Positions 13,340 to 25,000 of a stretch of 64,000 bases of DNA are shown here, piece by piece. A program made the position numbers and the translations under genes. The stretch is from Tanytarsus gracilentus. Lineage: Eukaryota; Arthropoda; Insecta; Diptera; Chironomidae. Where the stretch lies: the NCBI GenBank assembly GCA_038502055.1, contig JAXRKN010000037.1:6728501-6792500 (forward strand). The letters are read 5' to 3'. Positions within the stretch are counted from its first letter, which is position 1; each line of letters opens with the position of its first letter. The notes below the pieces were generated by a model. It had not been told where the DNA came from. It did not search any database and saw only the letters and a list, made by a program, of their open reading frames with translations.

Positions 13340-13632
13340 GGGAGGTAGGCAATAATCCCACGCTACATTAATTCCACGATTTTTTTGGAAATAATTCCAC
13401 TAGAAAGCCTTAGTGGAATTATTTCCTGAAAGTTTGGCAATAATTCCACGATTTTGAAAACCGTGGAGTTATTTCCAAACTTTCAGGTAATAATTCCACT
13501 AAGGCTTCCTAGTGGAATTATTTCCAAATTTTCGGGAAATAATTCCACTAAGGCTTCTAAGTGGAGTTATTTCCAAACTTTCGGGAAATAATTCCACTAA
13601 GGCTCTGTAGTGGAATTAATTCCAAAATAATT
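13340..13632 (+). repeat. Left terminal inverted repeat, five 49-bp palindromic monomers
   Basis: After a 47-bp unique terminus come five hairpin units beginning at about 13387, 13436, 13486, 13535 and 13584, a 49-bp period. A typical unit has arms GGAAATAATTCCACTA and TAGTGGAATTATTTCC around an 8-base AGGCTTCC loop. The second unit has a different loop (around ATTTTGAAAA) and marks a switch in spacer orientation: CTGAAAGTTTGG before it, CCAAACTTTCAG after it. The arm is thus palindromic at the unit level, partly palindromic at array level, and inverted relative to the right terminus. Confidence 0.9.
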
Positions 13633-13817
13633 ATAGCTCCGCTATATATTAATTTTGGATTTTTCCAAAACCTGTTTTCGGCCCCTAGTGCCAAGACATT
13701 ACATTTTGCAATATCAAAACTGATACTTAAATGATAGGCCTAGTCAAACCCTACAAACTGGCGAAAACAGATTTGAAATCGGTTGATCCTACGAGGAGTT
13801 AGAGCCATTTAAGTCAT

Positions 13818-13862
13818 CTTACTTTCTTACTTTCTCACTTTCTTACTTTCTCACTTTCTCAC
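13818..13862. repeat. Octamer microsatellite (YTTACTTT/CTCACTTT)
   Basis: Alternating 8-bp units CTTACTTT and CTCACTTT, about five and a half copies, sit within the leading part of nested copy 2. The pyrimidine-rich strand is the plus strand. Copies 1 and 3 lack this run; copy 3 has a CCGT tetramer run in a comparable place. Confidence 0.9.
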
Positions 13863-14099
13863 GATCTTAGTGAACGCCATATCTCAAGAACGGCTGGTCG
13901 GATTTGACTCGGGTTTGTGGCTAAAGATCGGGTTTTGGTTCTAGTTGTGCAAGAAGTATTTTGTTTTGAGGTACGATCCTCCAAGGACCGTCCCTGAGTG
14001 CAAAAATGTCCTTTTTCATACAAATTTTCTTTTTTGGCTTCTGGGTTCGTTGAACTCGTATTGCATCAGGAATCGATTGACATTGATGATTTTTGAGGG

Positions 14100-14735
14100 T
14101 GTCCATCATGGCCGGCCAGAAGTGCCACTAATGTCCATTTTTCAGAACTTTGGCTTCATTTACCTCGTTGAACTCGTCATTGATAGGAATCGATTGCATT
14201 GCGATTTTTGAAGAATGTCCATATGGCCGGCTGGAGTGCCACTATGTCCATTTTTAGAACTTGGCTTCATGTATGTGTTGAACTCGTATTGATAGGATCG
14301 ATTGATTGACGATTTTTGAAGAATGTCCATATGGGGCCAGGAGTGCCACTAATGTCCATTTTTCAGAACTATGGCTTCATGGGTATCGTTGAACTCGTAA
14401 TTGCATGAGGAATCGATTGACATTGATGATTTTTGAGGAATGTCCATCATGGTCGGCCAGGAGTGCCACTAATGTCCATTTTTCAGAACTATGGCTTCAT
14501 GGGTATCGTTGAACTCGTAATTGCATGAGGAATCGATTGACATTGATGATTTTTGAGGAATGTCCATCATGGTCGGCCAGGAGTGCCACTAATGTCCATT
14601 TTTCAGAACTATGGCTTCATGTATGTCGTTGAACTCGTAATTGATAGGAATTTATTGACATTGACGATTTTTGAGGAATGTCCATCATGGTCGGCCAGGA
14701 GTGCCACTAATGTCCATTTTTCAGAACTATGGGGT
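14100..14735. repeat. Tandem array of the ~120-bp core unit
   Basis: The landmark TGTCCATTTT recurs at 14132, 14245, 14353, 14473, 14593 and 14711, giving spacings of 113, 108, 120, 120 and 118 bp. Each unit contains TTCAGAACTATGGCTTCAT, GTTGAACTCGT, an ATCGATTGACATTGATGA-like stretch and GGCCGGCCAG or GGTCGGCCAG. The units at 14341-14460 and 14461-14580 are identical over all 120 bp, indicating very recent duplication or homogenisation. The unit around 14205-14340 differs mainly by scattered single-base losses. Confidence 0.93.
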
Positions 14736-14882
14736 ACTAATCTAAGACAGCGGAGCTATTGGAAATGGCAACGCCGTTTGCAGACCCATCTTGTTTTTTT
14801 TGAAATTCGCAAAAAATTATTTGCCATGTAAAAAAATAAAAAAAATAAATTTTATGAGAATTTTTTTTACTTTTCTTAATCT

Positions 14883-15013
14883 ATCTGATTTTATTTTTAA
14901 TCGTCCAGTTACAATCTGTCCCATGTGTTCTCTTTCTATTGGTTAAAATATTTAGTTAAATTTTTTAACCAATAGAAAGAGAACACATGGGACAATTAAA
15001 AATAAAATCAGAT
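14883..15013. repeat. 131-bp near-perfect hairpin
   Basis: The outer arms (14883-14901 and 14995-15013) are a 19-bp inverted repeat beginning ATCTGATTTTATTTTTAAT. The inner arms (14917-14948 and 14963-14994) are a 32-bp perfect inverted repeat containing CCCATGTGTTCTCTTTCTAT. The loop is about 14 bases. A 15-base segment (14902-14916) on the left side has no partner and looks like a small insertion. It lies in the spacer of the 13340-16093 element. It could be a miniature palindromic element or an integral hairpin of the host element; no target duplication was found. Confidence 0.85.
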
Positions 15014-15800
15014 CGGCCAATACAAAAAACTGACTTTTTCTTAAACCTCGTTTTGCTCTTTACATTTTAATATTTTAAGATTTGGTTATAAAACATATGC
15101 TTTTCCCAGCTTTACTTTAGGATTTCAATGCTGAAAACATTTTTTTGTGTATGATAATTTTTTCAAAGACTCTTTTATAAAGTGATAAAAAATATGATGA
15201 TGGTCAGAAAAGGTGTTCCTAACATTTCAGTCTGGCAATTATTTTATAAATTTTGTATCCAGTTCCATTCATTAGCCTCATGGCTAATTTATTTTTATTG
15301 TACATAATACCTCATATTTAGTTTTTTACATTTGCTTGCAACATATTTAAATAAATTAACTTTTATGAAAGTGCGATTTTTCAGAAGGGCTCTGAAAAGA
15401 GTTACGTCAAGGAAAAAGTAGCAAGTGAAAAAATTTAAAAACAATACAATCTGAAAGATTAAAGTCAAATCTTTAAAGTTTTAGAGATAGTGAAATTTTT
15501 AGGCCCTCCCTAGAGAGTACCCAAAGTTATTTTATGAAAAAATGTAATATTTTTTAAAACTTTGGGGGTTAGGAGTTTGTAAGTGATTAAAAATAATATT
15601 TGAAAAACTTCCTTTTTTTGTTTCTCTTTCAAATACTTTTCTTTAAAAATTTTAGCTTTGGCGAGAGAGGCACACCAACCCAAAGTAACCCGCACCGAAA
15701 AAAACGTCAATTTCAACTTAATATCCCAATACAACATGCAAAAAAATTTATTTTTTTTATTTTTTTACATGACAAATAATTTTTTGCGAATTTCAAAAAA

Positions 15801-16093
15801 AATTATTTTGGAATTAATTCCACTACAGAGCCTTAGTGGAATTATTTCCCGAAAATTTGGAAATAATTCCACTAGGAAGCCTTAGTGGAATTATTTCCTG
15901 AAAGTTTGGAAATAATTCCACTAGGAAGCCTTAGTGGAATTATTACCTGAAAGTTTGGAAATAACTCCACGGTTTTCAAAATCGTGGAATTATTGCCAAA
16001 CTTTCAGGAAATAATTCCACTAAGGCTTCCTAGTGGAATTATTTCCAAAAAAATCGTGGAATTAATGTAGCGTGGGATTATTGCCTACCTCCC
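15801..16093 (-). repeat. Right terminal inverted repeat of the 13.3-kb foldback element
   Basis: This is the reverse complement of 13340-13632 over its full 293 bp, including the five palindromic monomers and the orientation switch around the CCACGGTTTTC unit. The differences from the left arm are a handful of single-base changes, mostly in monomer loops and spacers. Such high identity between arms suggests recent transposition or conversion between the arms. Confidence 0.9.
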
Positions 16094-16099
16094 ACAGAA

Positions 16100-19000
16100 A
16101 TACTGGCAGTCTCGAATTCGTTCAAAAAATCCTGTCTGAAGTCATGCTGTTAAAGGACTAATGTGTGGTAGATAAATTTTTGCTGATGTTGGAAGGCAAT
16201 CGACGGTTGGAGTCTCAAAAAGAGAAAATTAATGAGATATCTGCAAAAAAATGTTCTTTGATCTTTCACATCCATCCCTTTGACTTACCCTCGAGAGAGA
16301 AAACAGACCACCGCGATTGCGTACGTAGGTATGCGTTCACCATCATCGCCATCGTTTCAATTTGTTATCACTCGTTACGCTGTGGTTGTTAACTTACCTC
16401 AATTTCTAGAAAAAATTACAGCCTGCGTCATCTTCTAAAAAAAACATCAAACAATTACATTTAAAACAACCATTCGAATTTACGGAACATAAAAAGGGAA
16501 CAATGTTAAACATTTATTGATTTTATGTTCGACACAGTTCAACGAAGGAGGTAATTTTCCCCGAGATGTTAAATTGAATTTAATGGCATTTAATAAAATT
16601 AATGATTTTTTGGGGTTTCAATATTAATTTACCGAATAATTGGTCATTAAAAAATTTTCTCTTTCATTTATTGAAAAATAATCTGCAATGTCGTGAAAGT
16701 TAATTAAATATCCGACCGATAATTCCATCTTTTGAATAACATCAATATTTATGAAAATCCTCTTGTGGCATTTTTCTCTTGAATTTGATTAATCTTGACT
16801 CTCATATGTACCATCGACATTCTCAATCACATCCTCAACTCAATTTGATTTCATTGAGCAGAAATTTTATGCTCTCTCACTCACAAACAACATTTTATGT
16901 ATAGATATATGAAATGGAACATTTAGTGCCTTCTTTTCATGGCACATGTATATGAATTGAAGATGAGGAGTAAGCAATGATGAAAAGATAAGTTGAGTAA
17001 GTGGAAGGAAATAAAAAAAAAATGAGATTGAATATTTTCGATTTTTATTGCGAAAATATTCGAGAGAGCATTTTGTTGATGATAGAGATGAAGATTATGC
17101 ATAGATTGAATACATTTGAACATCCAAATGACATGATTATCAGGAAAAAATACATTAAGATGTGGCATGCGAAAGTGATTTGTAGATCAACAGCAAAAAA
17201 GAAAAACTTTCAGTTTTTTAAGAATTTCACGCGCAATAATTCAAATTTAAAGATTTGCTTGTAAAAATTTACATATTTTTTCAAAATTAACGACATTAAT
17301 CCGTAACATAAATTCGAAAAATATCAACTTGTGAGTTATTTTGATTTTGATAGCCAAAAGTTGTTTATGCACTGATATTTTCATCCAAATTCCATAACCA
17401 CATCTCATAATCCCACGCGTCTTCAATTTCCACCAAAAATGCCGCATAAAATGATCTTTCTAGAGAACTGATTTTTCAATTTGAGATTATAAGAAAAGCC
17501 TGAAAAAATATCTGTGACTTTGATGTTTGCGGAAAAAATGAGGGTTAGGATGTTAGCAAGATAGAAAGTCAAGGTCAGAAAGCCTCAAGGATGCTTTTTT
17601 AAAATATAAATTTTTCAACTCAAATTCATGACTTTAATATTTTAAAAAAATATTATTTTTTATAATATTTTTTTAAACTTATCAAAGCTTTATTTTAAGC
17701 TACAGCCAGTGGAAAAAAGGATTTTACAGTATATTGAATAGGAAGCCAATTTCCCTCCAAACTCAATAGCTGAGGGCTTCGACTCTACTGCGGTTTGCTT
17801 TGATTCTGAAAGGCTCGATTGAACATTTTTATAAATTCATGAAAATTATTGGCTTCCGTTCAATCCCGCTCATTTTTAATATTAATCATAAATTGATGTC
17901 CGATGGCTGAATTTGAATTTCAGAGAAAAAAAAATTCTAATTAAAGTCTGGCTGAATTTGAACGTCATAAACAGCAGCACACACGACAGGTCTCATTTAA
18001 AAATCATTAAATTTTTTAGGTAAAAATTCATCGACACAAAATTGCATCAATGTGTCCTGCATAATAATGAAGTCTCTTAGATAGCTTGCTTCCGTCGTCG
18101 ATGAACGTGGAACTAGCAAAAAAGGGTCGATGATAAAAGCAAAAGTGTGAGATCCAATTTTATCTCGCTTTTTCGGAAGCTATATAGAAAGATTGCCTGA
18201 AAGAGGAGAAAAAAATACAATCTTGATTTTTCAGAACAGGAAGAATTAGAGAGAGAAAAATGATAATGAAGAGGAAGAATTTGAAGGATTTTTAATCAAA
18301 ATATTTTCAAAAAAAGTTCAATATTAAATTAAACTCTTTAAAAACTAGTTGCAAAATTTAATTTTTTTATTATAATATTACCATCCCTTGACCACAGCGA
18401 GCGCTCATGAATAACTGATGAAGTGAAGCTAGACGATTGAAACTGCTGCTGATGTCTGATGTCGATTTTCAATCTCAACACTGTTTGAAAATTATCAAAT
18501 GCGACAAACGATGACGATAAAGAATTTTTCTTCATCTACTTAAGTAAAGAATTGCTGATGATGAAAAAATTCGAAGTGGAACGTAAAAAAATAATAGAAA
18601 AATCATTGAAACTATTTGACGTTATTGACTTTAAATTAAAATTGAGGTAAACGAAAGATGAAATCATAAAGTCACAAAAATATTCAAGTTTGATCTCGAT
18701 TGGGGTATTTATGGTGAGGTAAAAACTGGAAGTTGCATACTTTACGGACACATTTTTATGATTGAAATTGAGCCACGAAGAATTTTTTTTCTCTCAAATA
18801 TTTATGCAGAAATGAAAAATTTCCTCATTAAAAAAATAATTAAGGAACATCAACAAAAGTTAAAATCATGAATTAATTCTTACTCTTTTATGTGAATTTA
18901 ATAAAAGAAAAAATCTCTGCATTTTTTTCTCGAACTGTCCACATGACTTCATTAAATTGTGCTTCAATTAAGAATTTGCTGCACTCACTTCAATTTACTT

Positions 19001-22000
19001 TTTATTTCATTTCCTTGCGCTCTCGACTCTCTCGAACTTGCAATTTAAAATGTGAGCGTTGAAATTAAGAGAGCGACATAACATCATTTGGGACGTGCCT
19101 AATTGCTTAATTACGAACAATTTTCCCATGCGAAATTTAATTAACATCATCAACATTGATATGATGCCGATGGCCGACGACAGCGACGATCATTTTGTCG
19201 AATGCCTCAATTTAATTTTTATGACATACGTACCACCGTGCGCTGAAGCTAAAGCTCGAATTACCTACTATCTCCCCTCTCGCCTTCGGGCTGAATTTAT
19301 TGTCAATTTTAATGTGAAGCTTTTTACATTTATTTCACTCTGTGTGTGAGCTCGCATTGAAAATTCCACCAAAAAAAATATGTTAAAGATTTCGTATCGG
19401 CACCTGAAATCAGTTTCACTCAGATTACATGCGATTGAGTGAGTAAATCAGTTTTTGAATCTTTAATGAATGTTCAAGAGGATTTGAAGCTCTAGCAACG
19501 ACGAGTCGCTTAAGGGGATGCAGCACAAGAGCAATGGTTGAAGGATCAAAGTCCTTACAAAAAATGAAAAACTTATGGAGGATTTTTAAATCATCTCGGG
19601 TCATGTGCTGAGCAAAGCATTTTATGCACAGATCGTTGAATCCATTCATCCCTAAGACTTTAACTGAAAAGTTAAATTTACATGCGAGAAATTACCGTAA
19701 ATCCACTTGGGATATTTCATCACAGGAAATTGAGCGTTTACGTAATACTCATTGTGTGGCTTTTACAGCATCACGAAACAAAAATTTTGCTCTTACGGTG
19801 GTCCATTTTTTGCACATTTCTTAATTTTATTATCTCAAAGCACATCGCTTACACACAACCTCCACAGTTGCGTCTCAATATCGACGTTATTACAATGACT
19901 GTCAACCGCGTAACAACTTTTTCTCCATGAGAGAATCATCTCCTCGCCTTCTTATGGTCTGTTATCTTCGATCGAGACGAGGAGATTCATTTGTATGCAT
20001 AATTTTTTTTTGGCTAAAAATCACGTTCGAGATGACGATTTGTGTGCGAGGTTTTTCTGGAAGCATTTTTAGTATAAAATTTTTTTTCACCCTAACAACG
20101 AATTTATCCTCATCGATGATCGTTTACTGAAAAAATATAAGAAATAATTTGTCTGCGATTGTATTCAAATTTCCCCCTCTCGACAACATTTCGCTTCTAA
20201 GCTTCGCCAATGAGTCGCGAGGTTACCATTCGAAGTATTTATATAAAATTAAGAAATTCTTGCTTCGCTTCCCATGCTCACGACCACACGCAAGCATCTT
20301 GAGGACTGACTGCTGCTTGTAATTGATTTAAAGAATGTAATTTCAGGTTATTTTCTCTTTCGGGACTCTTTTTTCCTTTTTGCGATCTCGCGCGCTGTGT
20401 GCGTTTAACTCTTTTTTGTTTGGTGGATCGCTCGCGGCCAGAAATTCGTGAGACCTGACACGAGAAAAGTTCTAAAAGGAAATTTAAAATGATATCATTA
20501 AGAGCCATTGTGATCGCAAATCGTGTGTTGTTTGTTATGTGATACACATATAATTTGGTAATTTTATTGCCATGTCAGTGGGCAGATGGTTTACATGGGA
20601 GGAAAAGTGATTTTTCATGCGTAATAACAGGATTTGAATCATTTTTTTAAGCGACATTCCAGCGTCATGAGTGGTCTCGCAGCAACTAAATAAGTCATAA
20701 AAATTATGAGGCCACGAATGCACGTGAAAAAAATTTGTCTGACTCATCAAGTCGCAATTTAGTCATAACAAAAAAAATAATTTTTTTATATCGCGTGTGC
20801 GGATTTAATCACTCGTGTTTTGATACACTCCATTGTTGATAACAACACACTTTTCACTAATCGCTTCTCCACTCGACACCAATATTAATCGTGCGCGCTT
20901 GCTGATAAGGCGCAAAAGTATAAAGCTGACATCGATGCGATAAAAAAAGAGTACATCCTTCTTCATCATCGAAATAAAATTTCCACTTGATCTCTGACAC
21001 GTCGAAATACTAAAAATGTGTCTCATTTCTCTCGATGGAATCATCAAAAAAAAAATTTATTGCTGAGTAAATGTTTGAAAGCATGAACTGACATGACCTC
21101 GCACAAAATCACGATTATGCGAATTTTTTGATGAGAATTAATGTCAAGGCAACTATTGAAAGCTAAATATTGATAAGAATGCATGACTAACGAGGTTAGC
21201 AAGATGTCGAGACAACCCGAAAAATATTTTTTTTGTCCCTAAAAGATTGATAATAGAAAGTGTAGACAATTTCTGATAACATGAAAGCAACACACAACTC
21301 AATATCGGAGGTTGAGTGGGATGGAAATACATGTCGACATATGTCGGTTACTAGGGCTCATAAATTTCCTCCGTTTTGTCCTTTTCGAAATAGAAAAAAA
21401 TAATTCAGGTCCGAATTGTATGTAATTTTTTATGCTGAATAAGCAATTGGCGAGCATTCATTGAGATATTGCAGATTTCATATCGTCAAGCAAAAATAAT
21501 AATGTGTTAGATTCATGACCCGGAAAAATAAAAAAATCCTTAAATCACATTAAAGACGTTTTTTGCCTATCTTCCATTCCATAAGTCACTGTTTTGTGCA
21601 TTGAACAAATCTCTTGTGAAAATGACTGAATGACAATAAAAGTGAAACTTAAAGTCTCTTCAGATGACAACCAGAAGTGCTTAAAATTAATTTGGAGTTG
21701 TTTTTATGGGAAATGTTTGTGAAACTTAAATAAAGTTAAATGATGCGAAAGTAGAACGAATGCTAGAATTTTTATTTCTTCGAAATTGTTGTGAGGTTTT
21801 TTATTTCTTTTAAAGATTATTTTGAACATAAAAACTGCATTATTTTATAATGAAATGAAGAAAGTTATATTTTGCAGTTTAATTCATAAAAAATATTTAA
21901 TAATTTAATTTTTTAAAGCTTCATTGTAAGTTAATTTCATCACACTCAAGGATGATCACTAAAGCACTTATTAAGACATTTTCGTGACTAATTATGTTTG

Positions 22001-25000
22001 TGACTGAAATGTTTAACCGGGATGATTTTCATTACAATTTACCATTTAATAGTTTCATGCACGAGACTTAGATGATGCTGAACACGAACACGATTATTAT
22101 CATAATAATTGATCCATAGAGCTCGAACATTTAATTGCAAATAATTCACTCAATTCAAAAATCATATATTCTTCCTCCACAAATAGAGCAATTTTTAAAG
22201 TGGCTTGTCATAATCCATCCACATGACGTTCATATCCACTTTAAAAAACCAATCATTCCAAAACAATGGCATGATAAATTTGTTGCAAATTGTCATCCTC
22301 GTAAAAAAAATTCTGCATACACAATGCATAATATCGCATGGCATAAATCATTCCATGATGATGTTCCCATTTTAATCCTCCACATGTATACATAGGGTAA
22401 GCTTGAGGGAGGAAGAGATTTTGTATGATTTATCTCTCCTAACATTGCGGACATGGTTCCGCTTTACATGATGCTGCTGGACAATTCAAATCAAAATAAA
22501 AAAAGCTTTTATTTCTAAAATGGATTTTTTGTGATGAATCATTTTAGTGAAGTGATGATGTTTTCACTACACATCAATATTACATCGAGAGTGCTGTGTC
22601 TGCTTTTCAATTGATAAGCGAGAGTGAGAAATGAGAGTACACACGCAAACACATTTTATTCCTGTTGGATGAGCTAAAAATAACTCTAGAGAAAATTGTG
22701 AAAAATATTTTCTTTCCACTTGTATTTGCTCAAAACATTTTTCAATTATTTTTTTAAAGTACAAATCAATATTTGACCATTGTCACATTCTTTATTAAAA
22801 AATGTGATAAAATTATCATGATCATTTTCAATTTGATGATTCGATACAGCGGTTTAAATGTAAGCGAGACAAAAGGTGAAGAAATTTGTTTGATTACGAA
22901 GAGTTTAAGGTTCGGCCAATAAATTATCTCGTTAATCATCGACACCTAACAGATTGTGTACAAAATTTCTTTTAACATGGGAAAATAACATAATCTCTCG
23001 ACCCTTGCGGAAATTTTTGAATTTAAAAATTAAAATTAGCTTAAATTGAACAAAAAAGATTATTAAATTTTTTTCATACAAACCCAAAATTGGTCACTTC
23101 ATCAATTTGTCACTGACTCGTGTGTACATAAATTACATCCGCCGCCGTCTCTTTCAAACCTCAATTTATCGATAATTTTAAGCTTTATGTTAGTTTAATG
23201 TCCACAATAATTTTTATAATCCAATGATGAACAATACAATTTAATGCTATTTTTTTGACATGCGGCATCTCTATAGTCAATAACAACAATAATCTACGCT
23301 GCACGAGACACCCAAAAAATATATAAAATTTTTGTGTATGTAAATTTTAAATAAATGTATTTATAATGAGGGAGGGAAGAAAACATCAACATTTATCATC
23401 ATCAACACTCATCACTCACTAAGTTGATTGCCTTCTTCTGACTAACGTCACATTACAGCTTTGAGCTCTTATCAGTAGTAAAACAAAACAGTTACTCAGT
23501 CGATGCCACTAAATTATTATCAGAAAATGTACACAAAATGTTTCCAAAAATAAATTGAACACGCGATCACAAGCTGTCACGTTTTGTCACGACTTTTATA
23601 TATATTTTTTGGTTTCCTCTACTCACATTCACACACATGCAGTATAAAAGCGATGTCAGGCGACAACTTACGTCAAACTTGCGCAATAGACGAGCTACTA
23701 AAAGTCCAAAGTTTATCGCTCAAATAAAATCGAGTCAAGCTTACAACTTAAACAATTTTTGATGTCTGCTGTCTGGCAAAAATTGTTAAGTTGAACTGTA
23801 ATCAAAGTCACGATTTTGAGTAAGGTTGAGATGATTTAAATAATTTTCCTTATCTTGGGAGAAAATTTGATGACTGAAATTTAATATTTTATCAAATTAT
23901 TAAATCAGGGATTAAAAATATTTAATTACGTCAAATTAAATAATACATTTTTTGATAAATGTAATCAAAAAGTACAACAAAGAAATTAATCAAATTGCAA
24001 GCAATAAAATTTATTTAATCTTCTCCTTATTAAACTTTCTTTTAAATTATCGTCATCATTGTTTCTCGTAATGAGAAAATGTTTACCTTTCTTTCGGTGA
24101 TTAAGGAGAAAAATTCTTTCTCTCTCTTTGAGTTCTTTTGAGATTCGCCGCGCTGCAGAGCGATGCAATAATTTTAAAAGATGACTTAAATCCTCTCGAG
24201 GGTACAGACAGAGATTAAGAAATGAATTGTTTTGTGAAATAATTTTTGTGCAATTAAGTTTAATTAAATTTTAAGTGGATTTGCATTGTTTATTCGCAAA
24301 AGTCGCCATGACCTTTTGTCACTTATTTTTATTACATCTCGAAATAAAAAAAACCATTTCGGCATCCGATAATAAAACAGCCTGAGCAAACACCCAAAAG
24401 TACAATCGACGTCTAACAGCGATGTCAGCGAATAACGAATGGTAAAGGAAATAAGAATTGTCATTTTTATCAGAAATTGGCACGCGGGGTCGTAAGCATG
24501 AACAAAAGCGTATAGAAGAGGAAAAAATGGCCAGCAAGAGAGATAAAATGTGGATTTTGATTGCCACAATTAATTGTCTGAATTTTAATTTTTTCTTCAT
24601 CAGCGGCTTTATATTTAACCTTTTTTTGTAAAGGAATAATTCAGTCAGCATAAAATGGGTAGCGAATATTCAATTACAATGTCATCATTTTTCTTTTCCT
24701 TTGCACGATTGAAGCTTGTTTTGTTATTCTGACTACAGACAGCTTTTTCTGGGTCTTCCTTGTTCATTTTGGTGATAAAATTAAAATTATTTAGAGTTGA
24801 TTATTTATTTTTTATGCTTGAAGTATTTTGAAAACTACAAATATTTAATTTAAAATATCAGCGTCAAAATAAAATTAATTTTGAATAAAATAAAATAAAT
24901 TTTTTGGGTATGTTGGTAAATTTTAAAAAATCTTCAACGGACAAAGATTTTTTTCATTTATTTCACATGATGCTAAAGACGTTGTAATTTAATAAAAAAT

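Larger units (their letters stand above)
13633..14793. mobile_element. Nested repeat, copy 2 of the shared core family
   Basis: This block interrupts the left arm of the 13340-16093 element. The uninterrupted right arm reads straight across the point where the block begins and ends, inside a T run, so this is an insertion and not native sequence. It starts ATAGCTCCGCT (13633-13643), and the inverse AGCGGAGCTAT lies at 14749-14759, about 34 bp before the right edge. It holds, in order, an AT-rich lead, a (CTTACTTT/CTCACTTT) microsatellite, a segment resembling copy 3 (GTGCAAG followed by a T-rich run), and a tandem array of ~120-bp core units. Open frames through the array persist only because 120 is a multiple of three. 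Confidence 0.72.
13340..16093. mobile_element. Foldback element with palindromic-monomer terminal inverted repeats
   Basis: A 2754-bp element. Both ends begin GGGAGGTAGGCAATAATCCC (the right end in reverse complement), and the inverted repeats extend 293 bp with only a few differences (13340-13632 and 15801-16093). The flanks carry ACAGAA on both sides (13334-13339 and 16094-16099), a 6-bp target duplication. If the ends are set one base inward, the duplication is 8 bp with one mismatch. The arms continue inward as a further ~58-bp inverted repeat (14794-14852 with about 15744-15800), but on the left this is separated from the terminal part by a 1161-bp insertion (13633-14793). The spacer contains a strong hairpin (14883-15013) and no transposase-like frame. 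It is therefore non-autonomous. The length and architecture fit a foldback element; the superfamily cannot be assigned from the sequence alone. Confidence 0.88.

Noticed and set aside
13945..14831. Plus-strand frames of 88 and 92 codons in the 120-bp array
   Set aside because: Both are readings of the tandem unit, and frame shifts between units break them. Nothing suggests selection for protein.
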